From contig JABMCL010000968.1 in the NCBI GenBank assembly GCA_018857735.1, positions 270,001 to 334,000 on the forward strand: a DNA stretch of 64,000 bases. Direction: 5' to 3'. Of this stretch, positions 12,601 to 24,711 are shown piece by piece. How positions within the stretch are numbered: the stretch's first letter is position 1; each line of letters opens with the position of its first letter. The position numbers and the translations under genes were made by a program. Source of the DNA: Alviniconcha marisindica. Taxonomy: Eukaryota > Mollusca > Gastropoda > Provannidae. The notes under the pieces were generated by a model. It saw nothing but the letters and a program-made list of their open reading frames with translations. It searched no databases and was not told the origin of the DNA.

Positions 12601-12672
12601 AGGTTTCACTGAGATTTGAACTCTGGATCGCTGACGTGACAGTCCAGAGAGATAACCACTACACCATGGATC
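12601..12672 (-). repeat. tRNA-like sequence (degenerate, SINE head or tRNA pseudogene)
   Basis: On the minus strand there are an A-box-like GGTGTAGTGGTTATC, an anticodon-loop-like CTGTCAC and a B-box-like GAGTTCAAATCTC. The acceptor stem does not pair, so I do not call a functional tRNA. Confidence 0.4.
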
Positions 12673-13335
12673 TACCTGACAAATGGGGTTGCAGTTTAAA
12701 GCTTATATTAATCACTACCATTACCCTCCCTTCACAGACAGATTCACTTGCTTACGACTTGTTTGTTTGCTTCACGAATCCTAAGTGTTATTGTATTAAT
12801 AAGTTAAAGAAGTGTTACCCATTCTACAGCCACATACTACCACACTGCCCCAAGGAATCTTCACACCCAGTTTCATCTCAATAGGTTCAGTGGGTTGAGT
12901 GGCAAAACTAATTAGGACACAGCACTGTCACAGACCCACAGACAAAGACATCACAGAATGCGTAAAAACTAAGATAATGCCCTGCATGGTCTAGTTCTTC
13001 AGTTCGTGTAGTTAACAGTAACATGGAGTTAAAACTGATTTCAGTATTACAAAAAGAATGTGTTGCTGTTTTTTAACTAGAAAAAGCAGAATGAAGGTTT
13101 AGCAACTATGAGATTTATAAAGCATAAAGAAGAAGAAAAAAAAAGGCACAGCAGCCACAAGAGCAGCACTATCCACTCTTATCAATGTGTGCAGTATTTT
13201 CATGTGTTCAAACAATGGTATGGCTGCCAGTGTTGGGATTTTTTTAACATGCGCACAGATGTTGATGCATGCAATTGCACACAGGGGCTGTACGAACACT
13301 GTAAGAAAGTCTGCACTGAAAGTTAACTCTGGGAG

Positions 13336-13440
13336 AAAAATCTCATGCCGCCCCTGGGACTCAAACCCACATCATTACTACACCTGGCCTTTCAGTCGGA
13401 AGCTTTACAAACTGAGATATTCCCTGCCCCTTGATGTTTT
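13336..13440 (-). repeat. tRNA-derived SINE fragment
   Basis: On the minus strand GGGGCAGGGAATATCTCAGT leads into an A-box region and then GGGTTTGAGTCCCAGG, a B-box. Spacing is stretched relative to a tRNA, as in old SINE heads. Confidence 0.5.
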
Positions 13441-14404
13441 AAAATCCTCGGTTGATTTATTCTTAATCGTGAATCCAACTTGCTGCAATGATGGTAAGTC
13501 AGTGGGACTCACTGACAAAAATACTGTCGATGCCAGATCTGGCCAACCACAGCCTCTTTGATCTTGTTACTCTGGTGACCCAAGCAAACAACCTTGGTGC
13601 CTGATCATGATTTTATTACGCTTTGATCCCAATAAAAATGGTAAAAGCATTTACTTACATTTTTGTTTACTTGTTTATTATTTGTCAAAGGCATACAACC
13701 AGATTTCCTTTTTAAGGATTAATAAAGTATTATTAATGTATTGTATTGTATCATGATTCACTATCATGTTGTATCAAAGTTGTGGTACAGGTCTGTAATA
13801 TACTATATATATATATATATATATATGTTCCCACGGCCCACTTAATCATATTTCAACCTAGTACTTTGTCTGAAAAAAGGTGTGTCTGTTGTGTGGCTGC
13901 TGAATGTAGATGGATGCACATAAATAGGGAGTGGGGGGAGGGAGGGAGAGAGCATTAGTGATCTAGGAAAGAGTACTGATTTATTATTTTTTGTATCTGA
14001 GTGGACAAGCGGAGACTGGTGTGCGCATGTGTGTGTGTGTGACAGAGTTATTGCTTGATAGGAGATAATGGTAGACTACAATATTTAAGATTTTTGTTTG
14101 TTTCAAATATATGTTGATGTGTTTTTTGTCATAAGCTGTTTGTACAGCAGAGTGAATTTAACTCTGGTTAGAGAACAGCGCTTTATAAGAATTATTTATT
14201 ATTATTATTATTATTATTATATCTAGGCAAGCTAGGACATCTGTCACTGTTGCTTGTAGTTGTGCAGTACAGCCAGTGCCAGTAATCCTTACTAGTGAAA
14301 CTCATGTTAGAAACTAATTAAAAACAAATCCTAGATTTTGTTTTTAATGTTCATTAGGACAAAACACAACATGTGACTGTGAGTCTGCTCGAGAGTGGAG
14401 ACTA

Positions 14405-14407
14405 GCG

Positions 14408-14452
<45 letters not shown>
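14405..14452. repeat. (AT)n microsatellite after a SINE tail
   Basis: GAGTCTGCTCGAGAGTGGAG at 14381-14400 matches the 3' tail of the tRNA-headed SINE at 57880. The AT run begins directly behind it. Confidence 0.6.
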
Positions 14453-14458
<6 letters not shown>

Positions 14459-15164
14459 AAAGAGATCAACAATCAAGTTATCAACAATGCAACAATGGAG
14501 ACTAGTTCTTTTCTTAAGCAAAGGAATTATTATACTGATGTTTTTGATTACATCTAGCCAGCCAGCAATGACATAAAAATGTATGCTCACATTCACAGTC
14601 TTCAAATGAGTCCAGTTTCTCTCTCCCTCTCTCTCTCAGTACATACTAAAATAGTGACTTTTAATTTAAGCAACAGAAGTTCACAGGTTTGTTTTTGACT
14701 TAGCTTGCCAGTACTTCACCACAAAACAACAGCAAAGTTATGAACACACAGTCACACTGGTACTGGGACTGAAAGGGTTCAAGTGTGCCAATGTCATTCT
14801 TCCTAGCAAAACTGACTGAGCCATTCTGATTGTCACCATACAGGCTTTGGCTATAGGGTCTGTTTTATCTTTCACAGCCTATGTGCTTCATATCACTAGT
14901 ATCAGGTAACAAGGTCTGCAGCCAGTCATGTCCATTTGAACTGAAAGGCAGAGACAGGCGGATGATGGTTAGTGAGATGGTAGTACAAGGTCTTATCTAA
15001 TCAGACTAATGAAAGGCTAGGTGTACAGTGCTGCCCACACACTGATTGTTTGTACAGTATACATTACATGCATACAATTACTACTGTGTGAATATTACTG
15101 TGTACATGAATGTAATTTGTAATTTATGTGCACATGTGTGACGCATGCCTGTCAGCAGTGTTTG

Positions 15165-15171
15165 TGTGTGT

Positions 15172-15209
<38 letters not shown>

Positions 15210-15275
15210 CTGTGTGTGTGATTTATTGTTGTTGTCAATGGTGGTGGTGGTGGTGGTGGTGGTGGTGGTGGTGGT

Positions 15276-15324
<49 letters not shown>

Positions 15325-15335
15325 ATGCATGCATG
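15165..15335. repeat. compound (GT)n-(GGT)n-(GT)n microsatellite
   Basis: GT runs flank about 14 GGT triplets at 15238-15280. Several overlapping poly-Val/Cys or poly-His frames come only from this repeat. Confidence 0.95.
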
Positions 15336-16446
15336 CATGTGTGCATGCACTATCTGCAGGCCCTCCTGAACTCCACAATTTCAAACAGATACAGCCTTTT
15401 TGGGGAGGGGGTGGGGGTGAGGTGCATCTTACTGGTCCCCAGACCAAAACTGGCCTCTGAACTAGAAGAAGAAAGAGGACACATAATACACTTCCACCAC
15501 AGGACTATGATTCTAGTTTGCAATTCACATCTGCCACAACTGCAGTATGTGTGAGTATGATGTTGAGAAATCAACCAAGACATCAAGAGACCTTACTTGC
15601 GGTTGCAGTGTGACAGTGGCCCCATGTGGATCTCATTAAAAATGATTAACATCAACTATCATCATTGCTGACAGTTCAACTGTTATCAGTAGAACTGGGA
15701 CAGCACTGAATGAGTGCTTTGCACACAAAATTAAAATGCACAAAAGTTGGCTAGATCATTTGGGACCTAGTTCTCTAGGTTCTTTTTTCTTCTTTGAAGT
15801 GGGCAGCCACCATCCTTTAAGCAGGAACTGCTTGAAGAGTATGCTGCACACATGGAGGCCTGCAGAACCCTACAGAGTAAGGTGGTGTGAGAAAGTAGAA
15901 AAAAAAGTTTAGACAGAGGGAAAGTGTGCACAGTATTAATAACTACTTTTGGAGTATCCGGCCAGACAAATCGGCTACCGTTGCGGTCTTCCGGGGGTGA
16001 ACCCTCACCGCCACAGCTCCAGCCTTCACTTAACCACTTTTCGTTAGTACACTCGTGTTAAAGATTAGATACAAGAAGGAGCATACCCTGGTCTCAAAGC
16101 AGAGCTCTGTGATTGCTCGCTGTATGTTCACTGAAACTATCATAATGGGGCATTTTAGTCGTCTGCTGTTAAGTCTTAAGAGACGCTGTTTACTTTCTGT
16201 TTGACCTAACGTTGTTGATACATTCATGTAACTTTTCTTGGCTTTAGTCACAGTGTTTTATCTTCCTGTCCCGATCTCCGTACCTTAATGCATAGTAAAC
16301 GCCACAGTTCGGTCACACGAGTCTCCACATGATACACGAAGATCGAGACAGCTGATGATGGAACAGTGAAACGCTGAAAGGAAGGGAATCGGCAAATAAT
16401 TTTGAATACTAAAATTAAATGCATACACAGTCTGCCACATATATAC

Positions 16447-16596
16447 CTTTTAGGTCATCACTTCCACAACGATAACCGATTGAGTTGCCACAGGAACTGA
16501 AGAACTGGCGGAATTTCTTATTCGACCCACCACAATCGCAGCATCCACCTTCGGAGCAGATGGCGCATGCAGAACCGATCCGGACGAGGGGAAATA
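16447..16596 (-). other. candidate 5' UTR exon of the GnT-IV-like gene
   Basis: On the minus strand a good donor (AAAAG|GTATAT) ends a relatively CpG-rich segment. If spliced to the acceptor at 2380, an in-frame TAA falls just before the junction, so translation would start at the first in-frame ATG (MRFKLK) of the next exon. The right edge is a guess: either transcription starts nearby or TTCCAG at 16597-16602 is an acceptor. One frame is open and cysteine-rich, but it would stop early if joined to the next exon, so I treat the exon as untranslated. Confidence 0.3.
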
Positions 16597-16601
16597 ACTC
16601 T

Positions 16602-16789
16602 GGAATTATTTAATAAAAAGAATAATACCACCAACAACAGGGACACATTGGTGGATTAATTTTGTGTTTACTTTATAAATAAAGTTGATTATGAATTAGA
16701 ACATTATGAGCCGTACTGTTTACCACTAAGCTGAAGGACAATGTGAACTGAGCCTTGCTTAATATATGACGTCATTGACTTCTGTGTAC
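16602..16789. promoter_or_regulatory. putative divergent promoter with a CRE site
   Basis: The segment lies between a minus-strand donor-ended exon and a plus-strand donor-ended exon. It contains a perfect CRE palindrome TGACGTCA (16767-16774) in a locally CpG-containing context. GGGGAAATAACT lies just left of it at 16590. No TATA box is convincing. Transcription start sites are not visible from sequence, so this is inference from geometry. Confidence 0.35.
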
Positions 16790-16872
16790 ACTTTCACCGA
16801 GCATTTCTGTGCGGGTTGAAACGCGATGTGTGCTGTCCTTCCGGAGGCTGCCACAACTCTTTTGAAAGTTTT
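16790..16872 (+). other. candidate non-coding first exon of the MET-like gene
   Basis: A segment with several CpGs ends in a near-consensus donor (TTTT|GTAAGT). It precedes the acceptor at 23455 with no better donor noticed between. The start is arbitrary. Any ATG here would initiate only a short upstream frame. Confidence 0.35.
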
Positions 16873-17509
16873 GTAAGTACTTTACACATGCTTTTTGAAC
16901 TTCTTATTTCGGTGTGCTGGTTACTGAGCTCACTTTTAATGAATCAGTATTTAAATGAGATCACCTTAAAGGCAATTTTTTATTTAACTGTAACCATATT
17001 TCCCTTTGAAGTAGCAGATTGTTGTTAGCAGATCCGATTATCGTCTGCTGTGTCAGATTCAGAGCAGTGGAATTTCCGGGTTAATTTGATATGCTTTTCC
17101 TCTCAGCCTGAACTGAATTTATCACGCGACTGCTAATTATTGAACTTGGTACATAGTAACCTTGGACTTTACAGTACCGGTACCTTGGGATATTGACGGT
17201 ACGCGGTCAACTTCTATAAAAATATTAAAATTAATAAGGCTTGTTCCCCTTGTACAATAACAAACTGGACAGGTTACACGTTTTAAACTTTTACAAGTTG
17301 TAAATATTAGCATTGCACTCTCCCAGTTCCGTTGCAGAAATAGCCTAAAATGGTCCCTGCAATGTATAAAACCAGATCCAGGAGTTAAAACCAGAAGCCA
17401 AGTTTCTGATACTAGTGATAGTGATAGACTGATAGTGATACAGTGATAGTGATAATTGATTATATACTGATAATGTTAACTACAAAATCATCAACAAACT
17501 CATGGACAT

Positions 17510-17600
17510 TCTCCTGGGATGACCAGACCCATCTGCAGATGAAGCTCCAACCTTAGCATCTTTCAAGCAGAAGCTCAACTCTCTTTGTTTTTATGTACTG
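17510..17600 (+). pseudogene. LINE reverse-transcriptase C-terminal remnant
   Basis: One frame reads DEAPTLASFKQKLNSLCF. The ASFKQKLNSL pattern is the usual end of CR1/L2/RTE-like reverse transcriptases. There is no upstream homology, so this is a 5'-truncated fossil. Confidence 0.4.
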
Positions 17601-17860
17601 AAGCTTTTATTAATTTATTGTATGATCTATCAGCTATAGTAACTGAGTAAGGCAGATGATGGCCAGTGCCTGTCTGGATTGGTCTCTGTAGCCTGCAGCA
17701 ATGTGTACACCAAGCTGAATAATTGTCGACAGTGACAGCTCTCAAGACTTTTGTATAAATTTATAATTTGAAGATTGAACAGTGAAATAGAGTATAGTAA
17801 TTGCCTATTGGACACATGATACTTCACCTTCTCTGAGTGTCTTAGAGAAGTTACACAATG

Positions 17861-17898
<38 letters not shown>

Positions 17899-17921
17899 GA
17901 CAGGAGCAGAAACTGGGTATA

Positions 17922-18104
17922 TTAGTTGGGGTAGAAATACTGTGAGAAGAGGAAGGTTTTCAGTTTGGCTTTAAGAGATGACAGGGTTGAGCAGTGTCTA
18001 ACTAGTCTAAGGTCTTGTGGGAGTGAATTCCAAATGTGGGGTCCAAAGCAAGGGAAAGTGTGAAAGCCATGAGTCAAAATCTGGCACCTTCTGCCTTGGT
18101 GCAT
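17922..18104 (-). pseudogene. LINE reverse-transcriptase C-terminal fragment
   Basis: The minus-strand frame reads FGPHIWNSLPQDLR followed by LKAKLKTFLFSQYF. This is the classic C-terminal block of non-LTR retrotransposon polymerases (WNSLP..LR...LK..LK..LF..YF). About 60 codons are intact and no RT catalytic motifs precede them. Confidence 0.75.
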
Positions 18105-18217
18105 CTGCTCCTTCTTCTTCTTTCTTAGCTTTGTTGTTGTTGAACTTTTACTCTGCTTTGTCTTAAAAGTAGAACTATAAAAAAGAAGAAGAAGAAGGAA
18201 TGTTGCTTATATTTATT

Positions 18218-18218
<1 letters not shown>

Positions 18219-18264
<46 letters not shown>

Positions 18265-18295
18265 ATATATATATATGTGTGTGTACATGTGTGTT
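18219..18295. repeat. (GT)n microsatellite with short (AT)n
   Basis: GT run of about 44 bases followed by GCATATATATATATG and more GT. Confidence 0.95.
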
Positions 18296-18991
18296 AAACT
18301 TCTCTTAGACATAGGACTGTATATTTTACATTGGAACATTATTAACTTATATAACTTGTTATAAGTGTGTGTGAGCGTGTGTGCACAGGCGTATGTATGT
18401 GTATGTGTGTTGTTTTCTTGGTGCAATTGGATGTATACCTCTATTTTAACTATATTAGTTGATGTATGTCAGTGTTGTCGTTTGCTTAAATGTTTGTGTG
18501 CTTACCCCCTTTCGAGACATTTTCCTTCTTGTAAAACTTGGTGGATAAAGAATCTAATTTGAATAGTGTCCAACTTCAGCATTATAAAGACTCTGACACT
18601 TTTAGTGCATACTGGGTTGTAAATTGATGTCATAAACCAATGCTTTGAGTTTAATGACCCTGTATAGTAAATGACAGACTGTTGTAATCCAGAATTTACT
18701 AACTAGTTAACTTATTCCCATATTTTTGCTCTGATAATATATATATAATATATATATATAAAAACATCATGGTTGACTGGGTGTTAAACCAATTTCCTTC
18801 CATCCTTCCCTTTTATTTTAGGTAAAAGAAATTGCTGTCAATATTGTTATTCTGTTACAAGTGCAAATAACCACAACTATACCTAAAGATAATTATATAA
18901 TTTCTTTGTGCAATGACTGTCTTATTGATCCGTTTGTGCTGGTAAGGTAACTATTATTCCAAGTAAACATAATCTTGGATGTTTGCTGGTG

Positions 18992-18992
<1 letters not shown>

Positions 18993-19045
<53 letters not shown>
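18993..19045. repeat. (GT)n microsatellite
   Basis: Perfect GT run of about 52 bases followed by GCATGCATG and a second short GT run near 19115-19130. Confidence 0.95.
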
Positions 19046-19552
19046 ATGCATGTGTGTGTGCATGTATGTGTGCATGCTTTTCTTCTTCTTCTTTTCTGGT
19101 GGTGGTGGTGTGTCTGTGTGTGTGTGTGTGCATGTGTGTCTGTTTGCAGTTCATGTGTCAGTATGGACCTGCTGAGGACAGCCAGGTTTGGGCAGTTTTA
19201 ACATTCGTGCCAGTAATAACTCACAACAATGTCAATGACAGTAATACTAGTAACACATGTCATCATTGAACATGGAGTGGTTGGCTGGTCACCCAGTTGT
19301 GATACAGGAGATTAGAAACAGTACAGGATGCACTGACTCACTCTGCCATTTCCTGATGCTAGCCGAGTATTACCCTGATGCAGAGACTGAACTTTATGCA
19401 GTACATGTTGTAGTATATTATTACATCCCTGATCACTATCTTAAATGTTAGCGGTGTGTTATAATACAATAATAATAATGGGGAACTTACAGAGGGCTTT
19501 CGAAGACTCAAAGCGCTTTGCAGCTTAAAGAAAAAATATAATGCACAGATAC

Positions 19553-19848
19553 ACATAATTATAAAAATTAATGGCATATAATATATAAACTTGCAAACAA
19601 AACCTACAAAAAATAACAAACATTTTCATACAAAGCATGGCAAAACACATGCACACAAGATCACACACATGCTCACACACACACACACACACACACACAC
19701 AGGATCACTACACACACAGTGCCCATAATTATAAAAATCAATGGCATATAAACTTGCAAACAAAACCTACAAAAATTAACAAACATTTTTATACAAAGCA
19801 TGGCAAAACACATGCACACAAGGTCACGCACATGCTCACGCACACACG

Positions 19849-19891
<43 letters not shown>

Positions 19892-19900
19892 GATCACTCC
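19553..19900. repeat. 173-bp tandem duplication ending in (CA)n
   Basis: Both copies contain CATAATTATAAAAAT, GCATATAAACTTGCAAACAA and CAAAGCATGGCAAAACACAT. Each ends in a CA microsatellite and GGATCACT. Confidence 0.9.
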
Positions 19901-20399
19901 ACACAGTACCAATAAAGTGCATGCTTAAGGTATCAAACACTTGGACACTGTCATAAAACTGACACTTGACAGTTGTGACTTTTGGTTCCCCAGAATCTCC
20001 TTGTGATGGAATTATTTAATAAAGATCCCGCTTAGCCACATAGAATTAATCAAGCAGTTCCATGGCTTCTGAATATTTGTTGTAAAAAGTCACTGAATTT
20101 GGGGTGCTATTAATATTATCCCATACTTTTGCACAAAGTGCTTGTCTGTAGGACTAGGAGGCTGTTTAATTAAGCCTTTTGATAGTCAAGTCAAATCAAG
20201 TCAAAAAACTTTAATCATCCCTCACCGGGCAGTTGAAGTTAACTAATATAAGGCTCATTAATTTTAGAACATGTAAAAGGAATGCCAAAACATTTACGTT
20301 TAAGAAAATCATAAACAAATTATACTGGACTAAAATCCATAATACAAATATAAAATATCACATAAATTGTAAACAGGTGCATACTCATGTCACACCAGT

Positions 20400-20405
20400 G
20401 TGCAC

Positions 20406-20442
<37 letters not shown>

Positions 20443-20457
20443 CCGGTTGTATAAATG

Positions 20458-20503
<46 letters not shown>

Positions 20504-20521
20504 CAATATATAACATCAACT

Positions 20522-20555
<34 letters not shown>

Positions 20556-20577
20556 CCCACCCAAGTTACTCTTCACC

Positions 20578-20625
<48 letters not shown>
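20400..20625. repeat. three (CA)n runs and an (AT)n run
   Basis: CA runs near 20410, 20525 and 20581 flank an AT run at 20462-20500. Confidence 0.9.
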
Positions 20626-20626
<1 letters not shown>

Positions 20627-20927
20627 AATATTAATTCTACTCACCAGATACACTGAGCCATCGACTCACCAACATTAATTCTACTCAACCAGATACTCTC
20701 AGTCCATCAGCTGGACTCCTACACACTACCCAAACCTAATCAGACAACCACCACACATTCAAACAATCCCACCTAGATACAGTATACATACATGTATACT
20801 ACTAATTACTAGCTGAGTAGCTCAGCTGACACAGAAGCCTGATCACAGTAGTTTAAAGGAGCTGGCCATGTCATAAGAACATGTGTTTTGTCACACATGT
20901 AGAACATCAAAAAAAAATAATAATAAA

Positions 20928-20964
<37 letters not shown>

Positions 20965-21212
20965 AAGGGTTTTGCCTTGGAATGCTCTGTTGATTTTATT
21001 TTGAATTTTGACCAAAGCAAGTTCCATGATTACTGACTAACAGGACTGGCTGCAGAGAACAGCATCAAGTTACACCCTAGCCCACCAGTCACAGGGTCAC
21101 ATCTGTAGCCTGTAGTGCTCAGGAAGAATCTACCATGTTCGCTTTGACACCCCAGAAGAGTTTCAAAGAAGCTGTGGTAGGCTTCTGGCCAGCTGGACTT
21201 TTTGATGTTTAA

Positions 21213-21440
21213 CCCCTTCACTGCCGTGATGTCACTCAAAAACGACCAGTAAAAGTGTGAAGTTTGAAATGCTTAAGCCTTTCTGTTTTCTTTTTCACAC
21301 TGGTATACATGTGAAAGGACTTTCATCAAAACGCATTGCATTGAAAGTAGATGTGTTATAGGAATGGAAAATATACCGTTTGCAGGCACGTCCATACATC
21401 TTTCAGCTCAGAAATTTTACTGGCTGGGGCAGTGAAGGGG
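21213..21440. mobile_element. TTAA-flanked MITE (piggyBac-like), 228 bp
   Basis: Perfect 13-bp terminal inverted repeats CCCCTTCACTGCC / GGCAGTGAAGGGG are flanked on both sides by TTAA. There is no coding capacity. An older copy lies at 10264-10477. Confidence 0.75.
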
Positions 21441-22129
21441 TTAAAAAAATAAAAAAATCATATCCATTTATTAATATTATTATCAATTTATATGATTTTG
21501 AGGTTCTGAGGTTCTTTTTACATGTTTTTTTTTTTTTAAATTAGCCTTTAGTGTTTAGTTGAATTGCCCTAATGTAAATTGATGTTAAGACTTCAACCAG
21601 TACATTGTCACTCACATTCTGTAATGTGAGTGACAGCAGGGGAGGGGGTATGTTCTGAAAATAAACAGGTGTGCCTGGTTACTTTCTAAGTAACTTAGTA
21701 CAAGTATATATAATGTGTTATAATTAGCGCAGTTCCAGATTCCTAGTTCTTCTCTGATGAGTGAACTTAGCTGCAGTGCTTTGTAGTATAGTACATCACC
21801 ACAGGTACAATATGCATAGAGGAAGACCAGGGACTGGCTCAGGTAAGTAAAATGGGTTGGCAGGTGATGAGAGACAGGTATGCAGTGCGGGTGGTTATTC
21901 ACAGCTGGCCAGTCAGCACTTCCGGTTGGCCCTTTTAGTGGTGCCAGCTGCTGCTTTGTTAGAGTCTGGCCCTGGACTGCATGCATGCGCACAGCCATTT
22001 CTGCCTGTTGCAGAGGGCAGGAGCTGGGTAACTGAATTAGTTGTATGCAGTCAGTGTTGACCAGGAGGCATGAAAACTGGAGATGAGACATTGAGATATG
22101 ATATATTTAACATAGATCTATCTGTCTGG

Positions 22130-22375
22130 TAAATAGTGGGATTTTTTCTTCTTTTTTTCCCGTTTTTTTCCCCTTTCATTTCTTTTTCTTTTTTTTCTTT
22201 TTTTTTCTTTTTTTGTCATCTTCAATCTCTGTCTCTGTCTCTGTCTCTGTCTCTGTCTCTGTCTCTCTCTCGTCTCTCTCTCTTCTTCTCCTCTCTCTCT
22301 CTCTCTCTCTCCCTTTTCTTCTCTCGTTCCTCTATCTGTTCTCTCTCTCTTTCTCTCTCTTCATACTAACTCTCT
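22130..22375. repeat. polypyrimidine tract, (CT)n/(CTGTCT)n/T-rich
   Basis: Almost purely pyrimidine for about 240 bases. The open frames across it are low complexity. On the sense strand it resembles a long chain of branch/acceptor tracts but lacks a following exon. Confidence 0.9.
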
Positions 22376-22912
22376 TTACATTTTTTTGTACTGTTGATTT
22401 TGATTATGTATACTAACATTTACAGGTTATTTGTTGGTGCTGTTGATTGATTGATTGATGTATACTCCCACATTGCTCTGTACTGGCTTCATATCATTTA
22501 ATTTTAATTTTATAAATCTAATAAATTTGTGTGTACGATATGCATACATGTGCTCTCAGTTCATACTGTGTGTATGTGTGTGTGTGTTTATCAATGAAAT
22601 GACTGGTGAGACCCATCTAGCCGGTGATTGCAGCAATTAGTATGTTTGGTAATTATAGGCTGCCTGGAAGCCAGTGCTGGGCTGGTGTGTGACTATGCTA
22701 AATGTGTATGTGTGTGTGTTGGGTTGTGGTATATGACTATGCTACATGTGTGTGTGTGCGTGCTGGGTTGTGGTAAGCTGTGCGGCCCTTGTTTCATTGT
22801 GTCAGCTTTGGTTTTTTCTGCTCTTAGAATCTATAGGCCTGCACCACTTAGATGTCCCTGGTTTTGCTTAGTACTGTCATACATCATTACATGTGTATAC
22901 ATGTACACTGTG

Positions 22913-22914
<2 letters not shown>

Positions 22915-22947
<33 letters not shown>
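22915..22947. repeat. (AT)n microsatellite
   Basis: A short perfect AT run. Confidence 0.9.
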
Positions 22948-22950
<3 letters not shown>

Positions 22951-23057
22951 CAGTTTAAACAAATCTATTCCTGAAGAGGTTAATGATATTGACCAACAGA
23001 CTGTAATTACAGAGGATGGAGCAACATAGAACAAATGGCTTGTGCACACAGTAATTT

Positions 23058-23165
23058 GGTGTTTTACGCCCAGTCAACCATTACAGTTACATCAGGGCAA
23101 TTGTGCACACAGTATGTATACATGTGTCTTGGTGTTTTATGCCCAGTCATCTGGTGTGGTTATAT
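23058..23165 (-). repeat. two tandem SINE-like segments
   Basis: GGTGTTTTACGCCCAGTCAA and GGTGTTTTATGCCCAGTCAT are reverse-complement copies of the GTTGACTGGGCGTAAAACACC element seen at 11390 and 44700. Confidence 0.6.
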
Positions 23166-23455
23166 CCAGTGATTGTGCACACAGAGCGGAAAAAGGGGAA
23201 AAAAATCATGTTGGCAGTACTGGACAAATGACTCGAACGAATGCTTTCACTAGTTTCAGTATTGTTTTGTCAGAAAGCAAAGATTTCATCATGACATCTT
23301 CACTGTGGCTACTGTGCTGACTGTTGTGATTTAATTATACCATGGCATGCTGTTTAATTGTGAGAACCTGCATCAGCATTTTTAAAATACTGTTTTTGGT
23401 TACGGAACATGATGAGATTGTAACAATAGGTCTGGGTTTTTTGGTTCTGTTTCAG

Positions 23456-23598
23456 GTCTGTCGTGTATTTGTGCAACAGGAGCTATGCACACAGACCCAC
23501 CAGGAAGCTCATGTACAAGAACACAACAATGAGGGCAGCCGCCACAGTCCAGTAGCCCCAGACACACCAGATCCAACTGCACTGTGGCCGCACTGAAA
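23456..23598 (+). other. 5' UTR portion of the first coding exon, with upstream ATGs
   Basis: The exon opens after a strong acceptor (GGTTCTGTTTCAG). An upstream ATG begins a short frame (MHTDPPGSSC...) of 15 codons ending in TGA before the main start, and further upstream ATGs follow. These may lower translation of the main frame. Confidence 0.6.
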
Positions 23599-24711
23599 AT
23601 GAAAGCTTCCTTGGAAAGACTGTGCCAGTTCTGGGTGGCTGTGCTGTTTACAGCATCGGTGTCACGCGGTCAGACTTTGAGCTTCAAGGTCGACGTGCAT
23701 GATGCTGGCCAATCACTGTCCCAAATCACCATCAGTGAGACAGGGGAGGTGTACGTGGGTGGGTTTAATATGCTGCTTCACTTGTCTGTGAACCTGACGC
23801 CTCACACCGTCCTGAGTCTCGGGCCCGTCAGAGACAGCTTAAACTGTGACCCCACAGCCGGGGAGTGTGAGGGCAGTTTTACAGCCAATGAGGTGAAGGT
23901 ACTGGAGGTGGATAAGCGGAAACAGCAACTTCTGATGTGTGGGTCGGTCAGACAAGGGGTGTGTCGCATGTACTCTCTCAAGAACATCTCCCGCTACACA
24001 AACACCTCTACCCTCACCCTCTCCAGCTACGTGGGTGGCAAAAAGTCGGTGGCTGTTTTGTTCGACCAGAACTCTGATGACACAGAAGACATTCTTTTTG
24101 TGGGACAGGAGTACGACGGCAGGAACCACAGCTTCTCTCCCAACGTGATCTCGACACGAAAAGTAGATACAATGACAGGGTTCCAGATTGATTTTTTGTT
24201 TGTTGACTATGATATCCACCAATTATCAGGCCTGGATATTCATCCAACACTGAAAGCTGATGGCTTCCACATGGAGTTTGTGGACATTTTGCAAGATGAC
24301 AGTTACGTCTACTTTGTAACAATACAGCAAAGAACCGTTGCAGGCTCACACACCCCGTACCCAAGACTCGGGCGCATCTGTTTTGGAAATGAGACACGTG
24401 ATGTGGTCTACGCTTCATATGTTGAGATAGGGCTGCTTTGCAAAGTGAATGACATCAGCTATCCCAAGATCCTGGATACTACCATTGAGGACGGTGTGCT
24501 GTATTTCTCTGCTGGGCGTGCAGATGATGACAATCAACGGCCGTTTGAGACTGACCCTAATAAAGGGTCAGTGGTGTGTGCTGTGCTGATGTCCGATATT
24601 ACGACACGTTTCACTCAGGTCAATTATGAGTGCTATTCAGATAGTACAGCTGCTGTTCAGATTGCGGCGTGGAAAAGTGGGGCTGACCATTCCAGGTGCA
24701 CGAACACAGGG
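23599..24711 (+). CDS. MET: MET-like exon 2: signal peptide and most of Sema domain
   Basis: The start is set by the ATG that opens a typical secretion signal ([20 protein letters not shown], then VSRG|Q); the frame upstream has no better ATG. The 371 codons cover most of the seven-bladed Sema propeller, with several N-glycosylation sequons (NLT, NIS, NTS, NHS, NET). One very large 5' coding exon for Sema is also the arrangement in vertebrate MET. The donor is ACAGGG|GTGTGT. It was chosen over the better-looking CCAG|GTGCAC 20 bases upstream because only phase 0 keeps the next exon open. Confidence 0.92.

Larger units (their letters stand above)
2381..16446. other. presumed long first intron of the GnT-IV-like gene; no exons recognised
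   Basis: Fourteen kilobases without a convincing exon on either strand. Contents are simple repeats, minisatellites, a 1.05-kb tandem duplication, one TTAA MITE, tRNA-like SINE pieces and a LINE remnant, listed separately. It is an intron only if the first exon near 16.5 kb is correct; otherwise it is upstream intergenic DNA. Confidence 0.4.
16873..23455 (+). other. presumed first intron of the MET-like gene
   Basis: Contains LINE remnants (17510-17600, 17922-18110), long (GT)/(CA)/(AT) runs, a 173-bp tandem duplication (19553-19900), a TTAA MITE and a pyrimidine tract (22130-22375). I see no coding exon. Boundaries rest on the proposed first exon. Confidence 0.4.

Noticed and set aside
16447..16596. 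Cysteine-rich coding exon on the minus strand (ACAICSEGGCCDCGG frame)
   Set aside because: In that phase, joining to the acceptor at 2380 gives an early stop, and no homologous domain was recognised. More likely 5' UTR.
21612..22091. 159-codon minus-strand frame
   Set aside because: Composition is unremarkable and no family is recognisable. It sits inside the receptor gene's first intron without splice support.
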